Part shown: piece after piece, positions 43,316 through 54,198 of the stretch
Numbering within the stretch: the first letter of the stretch is position 1
How the letters are laid out: the number at the start of each line of letters is the position of its first letter
DNA from: Posidonia oceanica
Lineage: Eukaryota > Streptophyta > Magnoliopsida > Alismatales > Posidoniaceae
Direction of reading: 5' to 3'
Length of the DNA stretch: 64,000 bases
NCBI GenBank assembly: GCA_037176725.1
Contig: JAZBRS010000026.1
Coordinates: forward strand, 100,051,501-100,115,500
Notes under the pieces: generated by a model
What the model was told of the DNA's origin: nothing
What the model saw: the letters and a program-made list of their open reading frames with translations, nothing else
The model's database searches: none
Position numbers and translations under genes: made by a program

Positions 43316-46300
43316 ATGGAGAGGTGTATCTCCCAATTCTACATGAGGGCGGCGAAGCAGGCAAGAATCGGGCCCTCCCCCTTCGGCGAGGTGGCGGCGA
43401 AAGCATCTGCTGGGGCTGCTGCTGCGTGGGGGACGGCGGCGGGGGTGGCGGGAAGCACCGGTGAGGGCGTGGCAGGCACGGTGGAGGCCGGTGGTGCCGT
43501 GGCGATGCCCGGGGCGACGTCCGGTGGCGATGCCGAGGCTGGGGGAGCAGAGATGGGGGCTACCGTGGGTGGTTCTGCGGAGACCGAGGTGGTGGTTGGC
43601 GACGACGCCATGGCGGCAGAGGCGACGGCCAGTGAGGCCACCGTGGGGGAGAGCTCTAGTTCTGGGGAGGCCGGAGAGACGATGGTGGAGGCAGTCTCCA
43701 GTGTGAGCACTTCCTTCAGCTTGGAGGATTTCGAGGAGACAGTCTCAAAGGTAAGGCCTGAGGTTAGCCCAGACGAGGCAAGGCCCTTGGAGGTGCCTGA
43801 GGTGAGGCCAGTCGACCCCCTCCTTGCGTAGTTAAGCAAGGATGACAGCTGGTGGCGAAACATAGTGGACTTCGTCCAGCAGGAGGCGGAGGGCGTTGCG
43901 AGGGATCCCCCAGACTACTGGCGGGAGCAGATCCCCAGAGACAAGGTACAGGCATCGGGACTGCGTAGGGACGCGTCCCGATCAGAGTACGCCACTGCCA
44001 CACTGGCTTCCCAGGGGCAGGTATACATTTTTCATTCTTTTCTCCTTATTTTGTTCAATTATTTCATCCTGGCTGATAGTTTTCCTGCTTGCTTGTAGAA
44101 TCGAGCACCGGCCGTGACCCGCTGCTACTAGGGTCAGGTCCGCCGGTCCTACGCTTTGTTGGCTTCTTTCCAGCAGGAGCGTCTAGATCAGATGGGATTT
44201 GGGCATTTCTTGTCCATCCTGGACTTTCCCCTCCGTCCGATGTTTCTGGAGGCGATTGCAGAGCGGTGGAGCTTTCGAACGAGCTCGATCGTTACTCGGG
44301 CGGGCGAGTTTGTCCTCTCTCTTGAGGACATGGCACGGTTGACTGGTCTCTGGGTTACGGGCAGACCAGTGATAGGGAGAGTGCGCCTGAGCTACTTGGT
44401 TTTGGCACAGGAGCTCGTGGAATGCCAGTTAGCCATGAGCAGGGAGCAGCTCATGGTGATTACTTCTGCGGTTCACCGAGTGAGTGAGCTGGCGGAGACA
44501 GTTGATGGACCAGGTGTGGAGGCTGACCAGCAGCTGCAGGCCTTCATCTTGGTGCTGTTCGAGGAGGTGCTCTTCTCGCACTCCTCCTCGAAGCTCTCGG
44601 CGTGGTTCCTTCCCCTTCTGGCAGACCTGGAGCATGTGGGAGAGTACGCCTGGGGTGCGGCGAGCTTGGCGCACCTGTACTCCACCCTGTTCCACTTCAC
44701 CGACAGCAGTTCTCGCCAGCTGGGCGGGAACCTGCCTTTCCTTCAAGTAAATCTGCATATTTAAGCTTGTATTGAATATTATATTCTTACTAACAGGTTT
44801 CTTGTTTCGCGTGCAGATGTGGGCACGGGACCACTTTGCCTTTCTGCACCCTGCCCCTCCTCCGGTTCCTCCTACCGATGTCCCCTTTCCCCGGGGACTA
44901 TTTTGGGTTGCTGCTGAGCAGGCCCTCGAACCTGCCGACAACAACCGCTATGTCGATCGTCTACTTTTTGAGCTCCTTGTCCCGGCTTAGGTAACTTGCT
45001 TCTTTTAATTTCAGCTTCTATTTATTTGTTTATGCTGCTTGCTGACATGTATTGCTCTTTTCAGGTGGTTTGGCGTCCCTATGCTAAGGGAGAGCATGTG
45101 GACGTCCCCGAGATTGCCCGTGATCGGGCCATTTTCGACCGGGATGTATGGATCCACTACTGGAACCACTGCCACTTCCAGTAGATTACAGGGCGGTACG
45201 ACAGCTAGGGCACCGGCAGGCTCGGCCTTCACCTTCTCCTCACTGAGTTTGGCAAGAGACATGCGGTGGGGGTAGCCGTGCTCGCCACTGGGTGGACGTC
45301 TACGGCCCACAGCTCCTGGACTGGGCCCGTCGTGGTTCCCCCACTCCGACGGATGCTACAGAGGAGGACGAGGTGGACTGGGCTGCGTCGATAGACTGGG
45401 AGTTTTCCTCTCTGATGATCTTCCACCGGTCCCACTTCCTTGGGCACGGGAACCTTCCTTTGGGGGACACTGATCCTGAGGAGGCGGTGGTTTCCTGTGC
45501 AGCCCTGTTGGAGGAGGTTCAGTCTTCTCACGCCCAGCTAGAGATAGCAGTGAGCTTTTGAATTTTATTTTGTATATTGTTAATTCAATTTGGCTAACTG
45601 GCTTTCTTTCTTTTGCAGCTCAAGGCGGCTGATGAGCGGGCTCAGCAGGAGGGCCATTTGACCCAGCATCTCTCCGCTCTAACCGGGGAGATTGACCGTC
45701 TATGGGCCTCTGCCTCTCAGGTATTTTTTCACAAGTAGCTTTTGTAATCTGGCTATGAATTGCAACTGACTTGAATCCTCCTTTTCATCCTTCGACTAGC
45801 AGCGCTCCACCTCCGGACCGCTCAGAGGAGATCTCCCATCTCTAGGAGAAGGTAAATATGCTTTCATTTTGTTTCTGCTTTTGAAATCCCCTTGGTCCTA
45901 ACGCCATTGCTTGCAGGTCGCTTATCTAGAGGGCGAGTTGAGGGAGCGGGTTGGTGACTTCATAACCGCCAACTCTGCCGGGAGGTTAGAGGAGCTAGAG
46001 GGGACAGTCGCTGCTAGGAGTGCTCGGATCCAGGAGTTGGAGCAGCAGGTGGCTGATAGGGACACTGAGATTGCCCAGTCTCAGGTGGTATGATTCGGTT
46101 CGGTGCTTCTTTATGTCCTCTTTGTCCTTGCTTGTATCTGACATTTGGATTGTTTCCCTCCTCAGAGCATGGTGGGGATTATCTCCCAGCTTGAGTTCGA
46201 GCTGGGGCACTACCGGAGGTTTGCCTTTACGGCCGGTGTTAGGCTCGGGGTGCCTGTTCCTCCTGTGTCGAGCTGCTGGTCAGGTAGCCACCACTCTCGA

Positions 46301-46426
46301 TCCGTTTCCAAGGCCCTATTAGGCGCTTCAGTTCGACAGTCGCCTCGTCCCCCTACTGCCCCTTCTTCGGCTCCTGCTCTAGCTCCTGCTCCAGCTCCTG
46401 AGGGTGAGGGAGAGAGTGCTCCCTAG
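43316..46426 (+). pseudogene. Gene B: antisense plant-mobile-domain gene with coiled-coil tail, eight exons
   Basis: Start MERCISQFYMRAAKQ. GT-AG introns, nearly all phase 0, are at 44021-44098, 44747-44816, 44991-45064, 45550-45618, about 45721-45800, 45852-45916 and 46088-46165 (65-80 bp each). Exon 1 encodes an Ala/Gly/Val-rich acidic segment. Exons 2-4 encode a plant mobile domain: FGHFLSILDFPLRPMFLEAI, SLEDMARLTGLWVTGRPV, YAWGAASLAHLYSTLFHF, VVWRPYAKGEHVDVPE. Exons 5-8 encode heptad-like helices (EGELRERVGDF, RIQELEQQVADRDTEI) and a Pro/Ala tail. Stops are TAG 43829, 44129, 44988 (at an exon end, before GT), 45182 and 45206; a frameshift lies near 45250. Host PMD proteins (MAIN, MAIL1) act in TE silencing; whether this protein does is unknown. 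Confidence 0.8.
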
Positions 46427-46906
46427 CTTTTGTACTTCAGGGGTATGCCCCGGTGACTTTGTAGAACAATTGTATATTTTGAAATGATATATATTTCTGC
46501 ACACTCAGTAAACTTGTCAAATACTTCTTTTAAATTACCTTTCTCAAAGTTAAAGTGAGCTTAAGTGACCAATATGATAAAATAATGGCCCTTAATTCAA
46601 ATTAACTTGAAACCAGCATATTCAAGTGAGATAGTATGTAAATGACATAGTTATAAGGAAAGATTTCACCTGGAAGCTTAAAAATTGAATTTTGAAGTCG
46701 TTGTCGCCTTAACGAGCCATTAACTTGATGAAACAAGCAACCAGAGATTCCGACTGGCCCGGATGTCCAAGAAATATGAAACCAATGCACGCACGTGTAT
46801 TTCAACCTAGTTAAGCCTCTAGAATGGGCAAAATGGGCACATGCAACTCAATCACGGCTCAGGGGGCAATCCAGCCAAGTTTAGTGACTTAAGTCACTGA
46901 TAAAAT

Positions 46907-47057
46907 GTTATACGCCTCATCTGCTGTGGCCAATGTTATCCGCTTGAATATCTGCGTCCAATGCCGGTAGCTGCTTTAAATGTTATATGCCTCAAATGGC
47001 GCGGCTAATGTTGGACGTGCACTGTGTCGCGTACAACGAAGCCTGGTCGCGTACAAC
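46907..47057. promoter_or_regulatory. palindromic motif cluster upstream of gene C
   Basis: GTTATACGC (46907-46915), GTTATCCGC (46935-46943), GCGTCCAAT (46954-46962), GTTATATGC (46982-46990), GCGGCTAATGTTGGACGT (47001-47018) and GCGTACAAC twice (47029-47037, 47049-47057). The cluster ends 112 bp before the TATA box. Confidence 0.77.
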
Positions 47058-47169
47058 GAAGCGAGCCTAGAAACTTTTCTTTCCTTTTCTGTTCATAGCT
47101 AATCTTTCAGAATGCTTGCGAAATTTTCTCAATGTCCGCGTGAAAGATTTCCGACGATCCTCCTGTGCT

Positions 47170-47177
47170 TATAAAAA
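47170..47177 (+). promoter_or_regulatory. TATA box of gene C
   Basis: TATAAAAA, about 105 bp before the ATG at 47275, matching the spacing seen for gene B. Confidence 0.62.
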
Positions 47178-47274
47178 CTTGGCCACCCCTTTGATTTTCA
47201 TGCATACTTGCTCCTTTTTCTCTCTACTGATTTCTTCCTGATTTTTGCTTCTTCCTTCCCTCTCTTTTGCTTTC

Positions 47275-48614
47275 ATGGCTTCTAGCTCAGTCCCCAATGT
47301 CTTCATGCACAACAAGAAGGGGGTCGTAAAACCTTTGGAAGAGATTGAAGGGCATATGATGTCCCTTATCAAGACGGGGAAGGTATGATCTTCTTCATTG
47401 GTCCCTTCACACCCCTTTGTTCCTCATGCTTCTGAACTTCTTTGTAGGAAATCCTCAATTTTACCAAGACACCTTGCTTTGACAATGATTTCCCCTACTA
47501 CTCCACTTGGGTGAAGGACTTTGTGCTTTGGGCTCAAGAGAGGAAATCTGTTTTGGCCTGTACGTGCTTTGATGGACTTCTGGATTTATTGGGCACAAAC
47601 TTGGACTGGCCCCTGCTTCATGCCACATGCGCCTTCTGGAGTCCTGAGACTCATACTTTCTTCTTTGGGGGTTGTGAAGCGACAATCCTAGTAGAGGATG
47701 TTCACAGCCTGCTTGGTGTAACTCAGATTAGAGCGGCCCGGCCAGATATTGACTTCCCATTGCCGTATGGAACAGCGGATATGCAAACATATATAGACCG
47801 TATCTTCACCCTTCCGCCTACCTTCCCAATGATCAGAGGTCGCAAACTCAACTTGGTGCATTTGTATTTCAGCTTCCGGCGGATTGAGGAATCTGCCTCT
47901 CAGGATTAGCTGTTGGTGTGTCTGCATTTACTGATTGGAGGCCTTACTTTATTTGTCACCAAGGATTTCTCCTTGGATGTCTATCACACTGAGTTCTTGA
48001 TAGGCCTTACTGAGCATTTCTGGCGCTCTCCTTTAGTGGCCATTCTTACTGCCACGTATCTTGGCCTGACCAGTGTTTCCACCGGAGGGGATTTTGTAGG
48101 CTCTCCTTTCCTTCTTTCCAAGTGGCTGTAGGTCCATTTCCCGAGACTTGGGCCTATGAAGACAGATTTGATTGAGGAAAGGGTTTGCTCTTTGTCTGCT
48201 GCCCCTATTGATATTTCCGCACCTTCCACGTCCCTTTCTCATAAGCAACAGGCACGAGGTTCTTCAGTTGAGTTGGAGCTGATAGGGCCCACCCACTTTG
48301 CAGTGTACAACTCCCATCATTGCTTTGAGATGGTGGGGCAGAAGAAAGGGGTGCCGCCTCAGCTGAGCTTTATTCCTCGTATTCGGGTTCGGGAGCGTAG
48401 TCTTCCATCTGATGCAGTAATGGTGTACTACATTCGGACTCTCTGGTAATCTCTGGACCGCCATGATGATTCAGAGGGGCCATCAACTGCTCGTTGCTGC
48501 CTACCACGGGAGGATGCGCATTGGAAGTGGTATTCAAAGCTACTGCCCAAGCCCGAGGAGTGGGTTGAAGTGTTGGGCGTGCTGTGTAGAAAAAGGAAGA
48601 AGATGATTAGATAG
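47275..48614 (+). pseudogene. Gene C: antisense DUF7745-like gene, paralogue of gene A
   Basis: Exon 1 is 47275-47382 (MASSSVPNVFMHNKKG, 36 codons ending in Lys), a GT-AG intron of 65 bp follows (47383-47447, phase 0), and exon 2 is 47448-48614. The core has WVKDFVLWAQERKSVLACTC and SPETHTFFFGGCEATILVED followed by VHSLLGV, aligning with gene A; the intron position is the same. The C-terminal half has FVGSPFLLSKWL then VHF, again parallel to gene A. Stops are TAG 47907, TAG 48129 and TAA 48447; final TAG at 48612. It ends with a basic tail (RKRKKMIR). It lies just beyond the 3' end of E3 pol on the opposite strand. Its role is unknown. Confidence 0.8.
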
Positions 48615-48838
48615 GCAATCATTGTAATTTTTATTTTTGGGGACCATGTATCTTCTTCAGGGAATATATATATTTCATTTTCATCCTTGTTCATGTGTTT
48701 TGAATTGTTTTGAGTTTAGAAATACTCCCTGGTGGCTTTGATATTTGATCGAGGGCCTTCTGTCCAAAATCTGCAATTTAAGTCATAGTTAAAACGTAAG
48801 ACGCAGAAGATCAGGTGTCCAACATCATTCCGTTGATC

Positions 48839-48875
48839 GTTATACGCTTCAGATGGCGCGTCTAACGTTAGACGC
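48839..48875. promoter_or_regulatory. palindromic motif pair 3' of gene C
   Basis: GTTATACGC and the perfect 18-bp palindrome GCGTCTAACGTTAGACGC. This variant has CT/AG at the variable positions on both arms, so arm changes are paired. Confidence 0.72.
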
Positions 48876-49359
48876 TGATATTTGCTCGTTTAACACCCCT
48901 GGACTGTTTTCCTGCATTACCTTAGCAAATTTGTTAGTCCTTCTAGGGGTATGATTACCCCTAGTCCAAAGTAACTTCTGGAAACTCAGAAATATCTTTA
49001 ACATTGTGAAATTAGCATGGTCACAAAACACTTGGTAACAACCTATATACAATGCATAACTTTAAGCAAACCTAATGCTATGAATGGGAAAGAAGTCTTA
49101 ATGCAATGGAGAAACTTAGGTTTTGAATAACAAGTATTGGCCTCAGCTTTGTTGTCTAAAGATGATATGCCAAACGAGGGACTGTCTCTTCTTGAGATCC
49201 CAGTCTTAGCTCGTAGGCGAATACCAAGCGACTGTCCTGAATAGGAGGGGTTGAGTACGACGCAGAGTCGTAAAATGTCCTAGATTTCGCATCACTAGCC
49301 TTTACTTGTTATCAGTTTCATGAGATGATGTTGGTTGGGTAAATTTTACTCTATTCACT

Positions 49360-49510
49360 ATTTTTGGATTTTTGATTTTATCATTTTTTTGGATTTTTGA
49401 CTTTATCATTTTTTTGGATTTTTGACTTTATCATTTTTTTGGATTTTTTATTTTTGATTTTCGATTTTTGATTTTTTTTTAATTTTTGACTTTATCATTT
49501 TTTTTGGAAT
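49360..49510. repeat. AT-rich ~25-bp tandem repeat
   Basis: About five imperfect units of TTTTGGATTTTTGACTTTAT. Simple low-complexity expansion; no function inferred. Confidence 0.8.
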
Positions 49511-50285
49511 TTTGATTTTATGGGAGATAAAGAATCCTCCGGGATGTTGGGAAACTGGAGACCTCATGGTTGGAAAACCTTGACAGTTTGGTCCCTTGTG
49601 CATCCTAGAGTCAGAAAATACCATGGGCTTACTTTGGCACCTAACTACCCCTAGACCTAGGCCTCTGCCCCTTGCCTCTCAGTGTTCAGTGCAGGATGTG
49701 GGTAGAAGGAAAGTCCATGCCCTATCCTAAGATGTTGACTGAATATTTGAAGCCTAAACCCCTCCTAGTTCAAAGTTGATTCCTACTGCGCTTAGTATTC
49801 CCCAGCTTTTCAGTTTTTGACTCTTGGACAGCTTTTTTGCTGCCGTCTTTTCCACTCTCTTTCTTTTTCCTTGCACATGGACAGCTTCTTTGCTGCCTTC
49901 TTTTCTGACCTTTTCACTTTCTTTTCTGGGTACTTTGGCAAGTAGTCTCACCCCTTCTGAGCGCTCGGTCAATGGATACTCGTTCCTTGACGAACCGAGA
50001 CACTCTTTTATTTGGTACACTCCCCTCTTTTCTGCGCTTTTACGTTTTGGCCTTAGAAGCCTACCCAATTTGTACTAGGGTAATGCGCCTGACTCGAGGA
50101 ATGTGTGTGGTCTTGTTATTCATGAACGGGGAGGGGGCCCCTTATGATTTGCCTCTATCTCAGTGTGGGACCATTTCCTTTCCTTCTCCCACAAGGTGTT
50201 TGTGGGGTGAGGCTAAGGTAAGATTTCTAGGCTTCAACAGCAGAGGGCCCATGAGCACGGGTAGTCTAATGGCTCAGTGTGCATA

Positions 50286-53200
50286 TCAAGGGTAGTACCT
50301 TTTGAGGTGCAGTACATTCCAGGGGTATTCAAGCCTAGTGCCATCCTCTCTGGCCAAACAATAGGCATTGCCTGGATATGCCTCAACCACCAAGTTTGGT
50401 CCTTCCCAATTTGGTTTCAGTTTCCCATGCTTGCGAGGAAGGATTTCTTTAAGCACCCAATCACCAATATTGAATTTACGTTCAATTACTTTCTTCTTAT
50501 ATGCTCTTGCAAGTCGTTCTTGGTAGAGGCGTGCATGCTCAACTACTTGCAACCGCTTCTCATCTAGTAAATCCTATTGTAGACTTAATAATTGCCTCTT
50601 ATCCTCGGCAGTTATCTCATTGTCGAGTTGTATCCTGGATGAGGGGAGCATGACCTCAAATGGGACTACCGTCTCCATACCATAAGTAAGCGCAAACGGG
50701 GTTTGGCCCGTAGGCGTTCTTATGGAGGTTTGATAGGCCCACAAGGTATCAGTTAGCTTATCTGTCCAGTCATGTTCCTTGGCTCCTTCTACCATTTTCT
50801 TAAGGATTCGGATTAATGTTTTATTAGTAGCTTCAGCTTGTCCATTACCTTGCGGGTAATAGGGCGATGAATGATGCAAATTGATCTTAAACTTCTTACA
50901 GAGCTTTCTGAAGTCTTGGGATACGAAGATTGCGCCATTGTCTGCTACCAATTTCTTTGGGATCCCGAACATTAAGATGATATTCTTCCGCACGAACTTG
51001 CAAAGATTTGAAGCTTTGATTTCAGTGAACGCTTCTGCTTCAGCCCATTTGGTGAAGTACTCAGTGGCTGTGAGGATGAACCTATTCTGCTTTTCAGTGT
51101 CGAATGGTCTGACGACATCAAATGCCCACATAGAGAAGGGCCACACTGCTTGAGTCAGATTCAACTCTGATGCTGGTGCATGTATTCTGTCTGCATGGAT
51201 CTGGCACTGCTTGCACCTTTTCACCTTATTTGCGCAATCTGCCTCCATTGTGGGCCAGTAGTATCCTCTACGTAATATCATTTTTGCCATGAATTGAGAA
51301 CTGATGTGTCCTCCACATATGCCTTCATGCATTTCTCCGATGATAACTTCAACTTCCTCATAAGTGACACAGCGCAGCTCTATTCCGCTGAAGGACCTTT
51401 TGAAAAGAACCCCGGCTCTCATGAAGTATCTTGTAGCCATCTTTCGAACTACCTCCTTGTCTTGTGAAGTTGCGTAGTCGGGGAAGATCCTGTCTTGAAT
51501 GTAGTTCTGGATGTCAAAGAACCATGGGTTCCCGTCATCCTCTATGTTGTAGCAAACTTCAAACATGCCTACTCTTGATTCCCCAACTTTTTGTCTAAAC
51601 TCCACGGCCCATGGCTCTGTTGAGTCAATGGCAGGTATCCCGTGTTGCTGAACCATTATTGTTTGCTCCCGGATATTGATGGGGAACTCAATTGAGGAAG
51701 CCAGCGAAACGAGAGCATCCGCTAGTAGGTTATGACTCCGAAGGGTGTGGACGTACACCACTTGCTGAAACCATGCCAATAGGAGGTGTGCAATGCCCTT
51801 GTATTCTTCTAGCCTTGGGTTAAGGGTTCTATACTTGTTCAGAATTTGTCTTAGAACCAATTGGGAGTCTCCGATGAGTTTCAACCGCTTTGCCCCTAGC
51901 TCCAGTGCTAGGCGTAGTCTGAGGATCAAGGCCTCATATTCTGCAACATTATTGGTATTTACGGCGAAGTTTAGCTGTACGGCTCAAGGAATGAGAACTC
52001 CTTCCGGAGTGAGAAGTGCTACTCCGATGCCTGCCCCTTCTCTGTTGAGTACTCCATCATAGTAGAGGGTCCATTGTTGAGTGGGAGACTCGATGGCCTG
52101 TATTTCTAGTATTTCCTCATCGAGGAAGTCTGTTCGGACTGGTTGATAATCTTCTATTGGGAGATCTGCCAGGTGATCTGCAATGGCCTGCCCCTTGACT
52201 GCCTTCTAGGACACATATTGCAAGTCGAATTCAGTGAGGAAGAGTTGCCACCTTGCCCACTTTCCAGAGAGGGCTGGCTTCTCGAACATATATTTGATTG
52301 GGTCCATTTTGGCAATGTAACAGACTTTATGGGCTAGGAAGTAGTGTCTCAACTTTTGAGATGCCCATACTAAGGCCAAGTAGTGCTTTTCTATGGCTGT
52401 ATACTTCTCCTCATAGCCCAAGAAAGTTCTACTCAGATAGTAGATAGCTTTTTCCATCTTTCCATTCTCATCATGTTGAGCTAGCACTACCCCTATTGAC
52501 GATGCAGTGGCTGCCACATAGAGTAGCAAAGGCTTCCCTGGCACAGGTGCTGATAAGATTGGGGGAGTCATGAGATATGCTTTGAGTTCATCAAAAGCTT
52601 TCTGGCATTTCTCATCCCAGGTGAATTCCCTTCCTCCCTTCAGTAACTCATAAAATGACTTACATCGATCTGCATGCTGTGAGATGAATCTCTTGATGAA
52701 TTGTAAGCGGCCAATAAGTCCTCTGAGTTCCTTGATGTTTCGGGGTGGAGGCATCTGTGCTATTGCTCTGGCCTTCTATGGGTCCACCTCGATCCCTCTT
52801 TTGCTGATGATGAAGCCTAGTAGCTTCTCGGCAGTTACCCCAAACACACATTTCTTTGGGTTCATTTTCAACTGATATTGCCTTGCTCTGCTCAGTATCA
52901 TTCTTAGCACCACAAAGTGTGCCTCCCTTGTTCTTGATTTGACCAAGATGTCGTCAACATACACTTCCATGCAATCGTGCATCATGTCGTGGAAGATGGC
53001 CATCATCACTCTTTGATATGTTGCGCCGGCGTTCTTGAGACCGAATGGCATGACTACGTAGCAGTACGTCCCTCATGGTGTGATGAACGATGTCTTCTCT
53101 TGGTCCTCCTCTGCTAGCTTGATGTGGTTGTAACCGGAGAAACCATCCATGAAAGATAGCATCTCAAATCCTGCTATATTGTCCACTAGCAAGTTAATAT

Positions 53201-54110
53201 GTGGCAAAGGGAAGTCGTCCTTGGGACAGGCAGCGTTGAGGTTGCGATAGTCAATGCAAACCCGAACTTTCCCGTCCTTTTTGGCCACTGGTACTATATT
53301 TGAGACCCAGCTGGGGTACACAACTACTCTGATGAATTTTGCTTTGTGGAGCTTGTCAATTTCTTCTTTGACTTTGAAGGTGAGTTCTGGCCTTAGTCGC
53401 CTCAGCTTCTGCTTGACGGGCTTGGTTCCAGAGTTTAGTGGAAGCAGGTGTTCCACTACAGCTGATTGCAATCCAGGCATATCCTCGTATTTGAAGGCCA
53501 GCACATCCAGAAATTCTTTCAAGATTTGGACCATTTCCTCCCGCTCTTCTGGGCTCAGGCTTGCACTTATGAGTATTGGTTTTGGCTCTTCAGTGGTTCC
53601 CAGGTTGACCTCCATGGTCTCCTCCTCAGCTGCCTTGGTTTGCTCATCATATTTATCCATGAGGTGCTTAAGGAAGTCTGAATCTGCCTCTTGATCTTCT
53701 TCCTCATCACTGCAGCTAACCAGCTCATACACCTCTATTCCTGCACACTTCCCAAACCTATCAAATTCTTCTACTAGGAAGACCATGTTAGCAGTAGCCA
53801 GCTCCTAAGGCAATGCCTCCGTGTATGGACATACGCGCACAGTTTTGGAAGCGATGGTCGAAGTTGACCACGAGCTGCTAGAACTAACATGGTGATCCTC
53901 TCCCTTATTGAAAGCAGAAAGTAAATTACTTTTATTCCTAGGAAATGAAAACAATGCAGAATTAAACAAAGTTTTATTTACAGCATCTAGGGGGATGCCC
54001 CTAGAGTTACCTCCATCAGTAGAGGTAGGAGCCTCTCTAGGCAGGCTCGTCAGAATTGACGTTCCCATCATCTTTGAGAAGCTCATAGTTGGCCCCTGGA
54101 TCGGGGTCAA
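50286..54110 (-). pseudogene. pol: E3 pol: RT, tether RNase H, second RNase H, integrase
   Basis: Reads in one minus-strand frame. The RT lead-in (LAFKYEDMPGLQ) and RT start lie in 53786-53073, ending at TGA where the family has Trp (ITPWG). The rest of RT holds YVDDILVKS (52900s). TAG 52776 follows GIEVDP. The tether RNase H (KAIYYLSRTFLGYEEKYTAIEKHYLALVWA, 52754-52206) ends at TAG where relatives have Gln. The second RNase H has YYDGV, NVAEYEA, GDSQLV and LLADAL. Integrase in 51929-50574 keeps its HHCC finger (MHEGICGGH, CKQCQ) and DDE residues (AFDVV, VADNGAIF, GQAEATNK). A C-terminal segment at 50552-50286 ends HLKRYYP. Damage is modest: about six stops. Confidence 0.92.
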
Positions 54111-54198
54111 CTTCAGGTCTCTGAGGTTGCAGACCTTCTGAGAGATCAGCCGTGAGGCGGCGGACCTTGTCTACGAGTCGTTGTGACTTGCGTAGAAT

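Larger units (their letters stand above)
46427..47274 (+). promoter_or_regulatory. gene B-gene C spacer with gene C promoter
   Basis: T/A-rich 3' flank of gene B, then motif copies (46907-47057), then TTATAAAAAC with TATA at 47170-47177 and a pyrimidine-rich 5' UTR up to ATG 47275. No other ORF is credible. Confidence 0.65.
48615..50285 (-). other. E3 spacer between pol and gene C
   Basis: Contains motif copies at 48797-48875, including the perfect palindrome GCGTCTAACGTTAGACGC (48858-48875) and GTTATACGC (48839-48847). An AT-rich tandem of TTTTTGGATTTTTGACTTTA-type units occupies 49360-49510. The part 49600-50285 is unique, and no reading frame is recognised. Confidence 0.6.
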
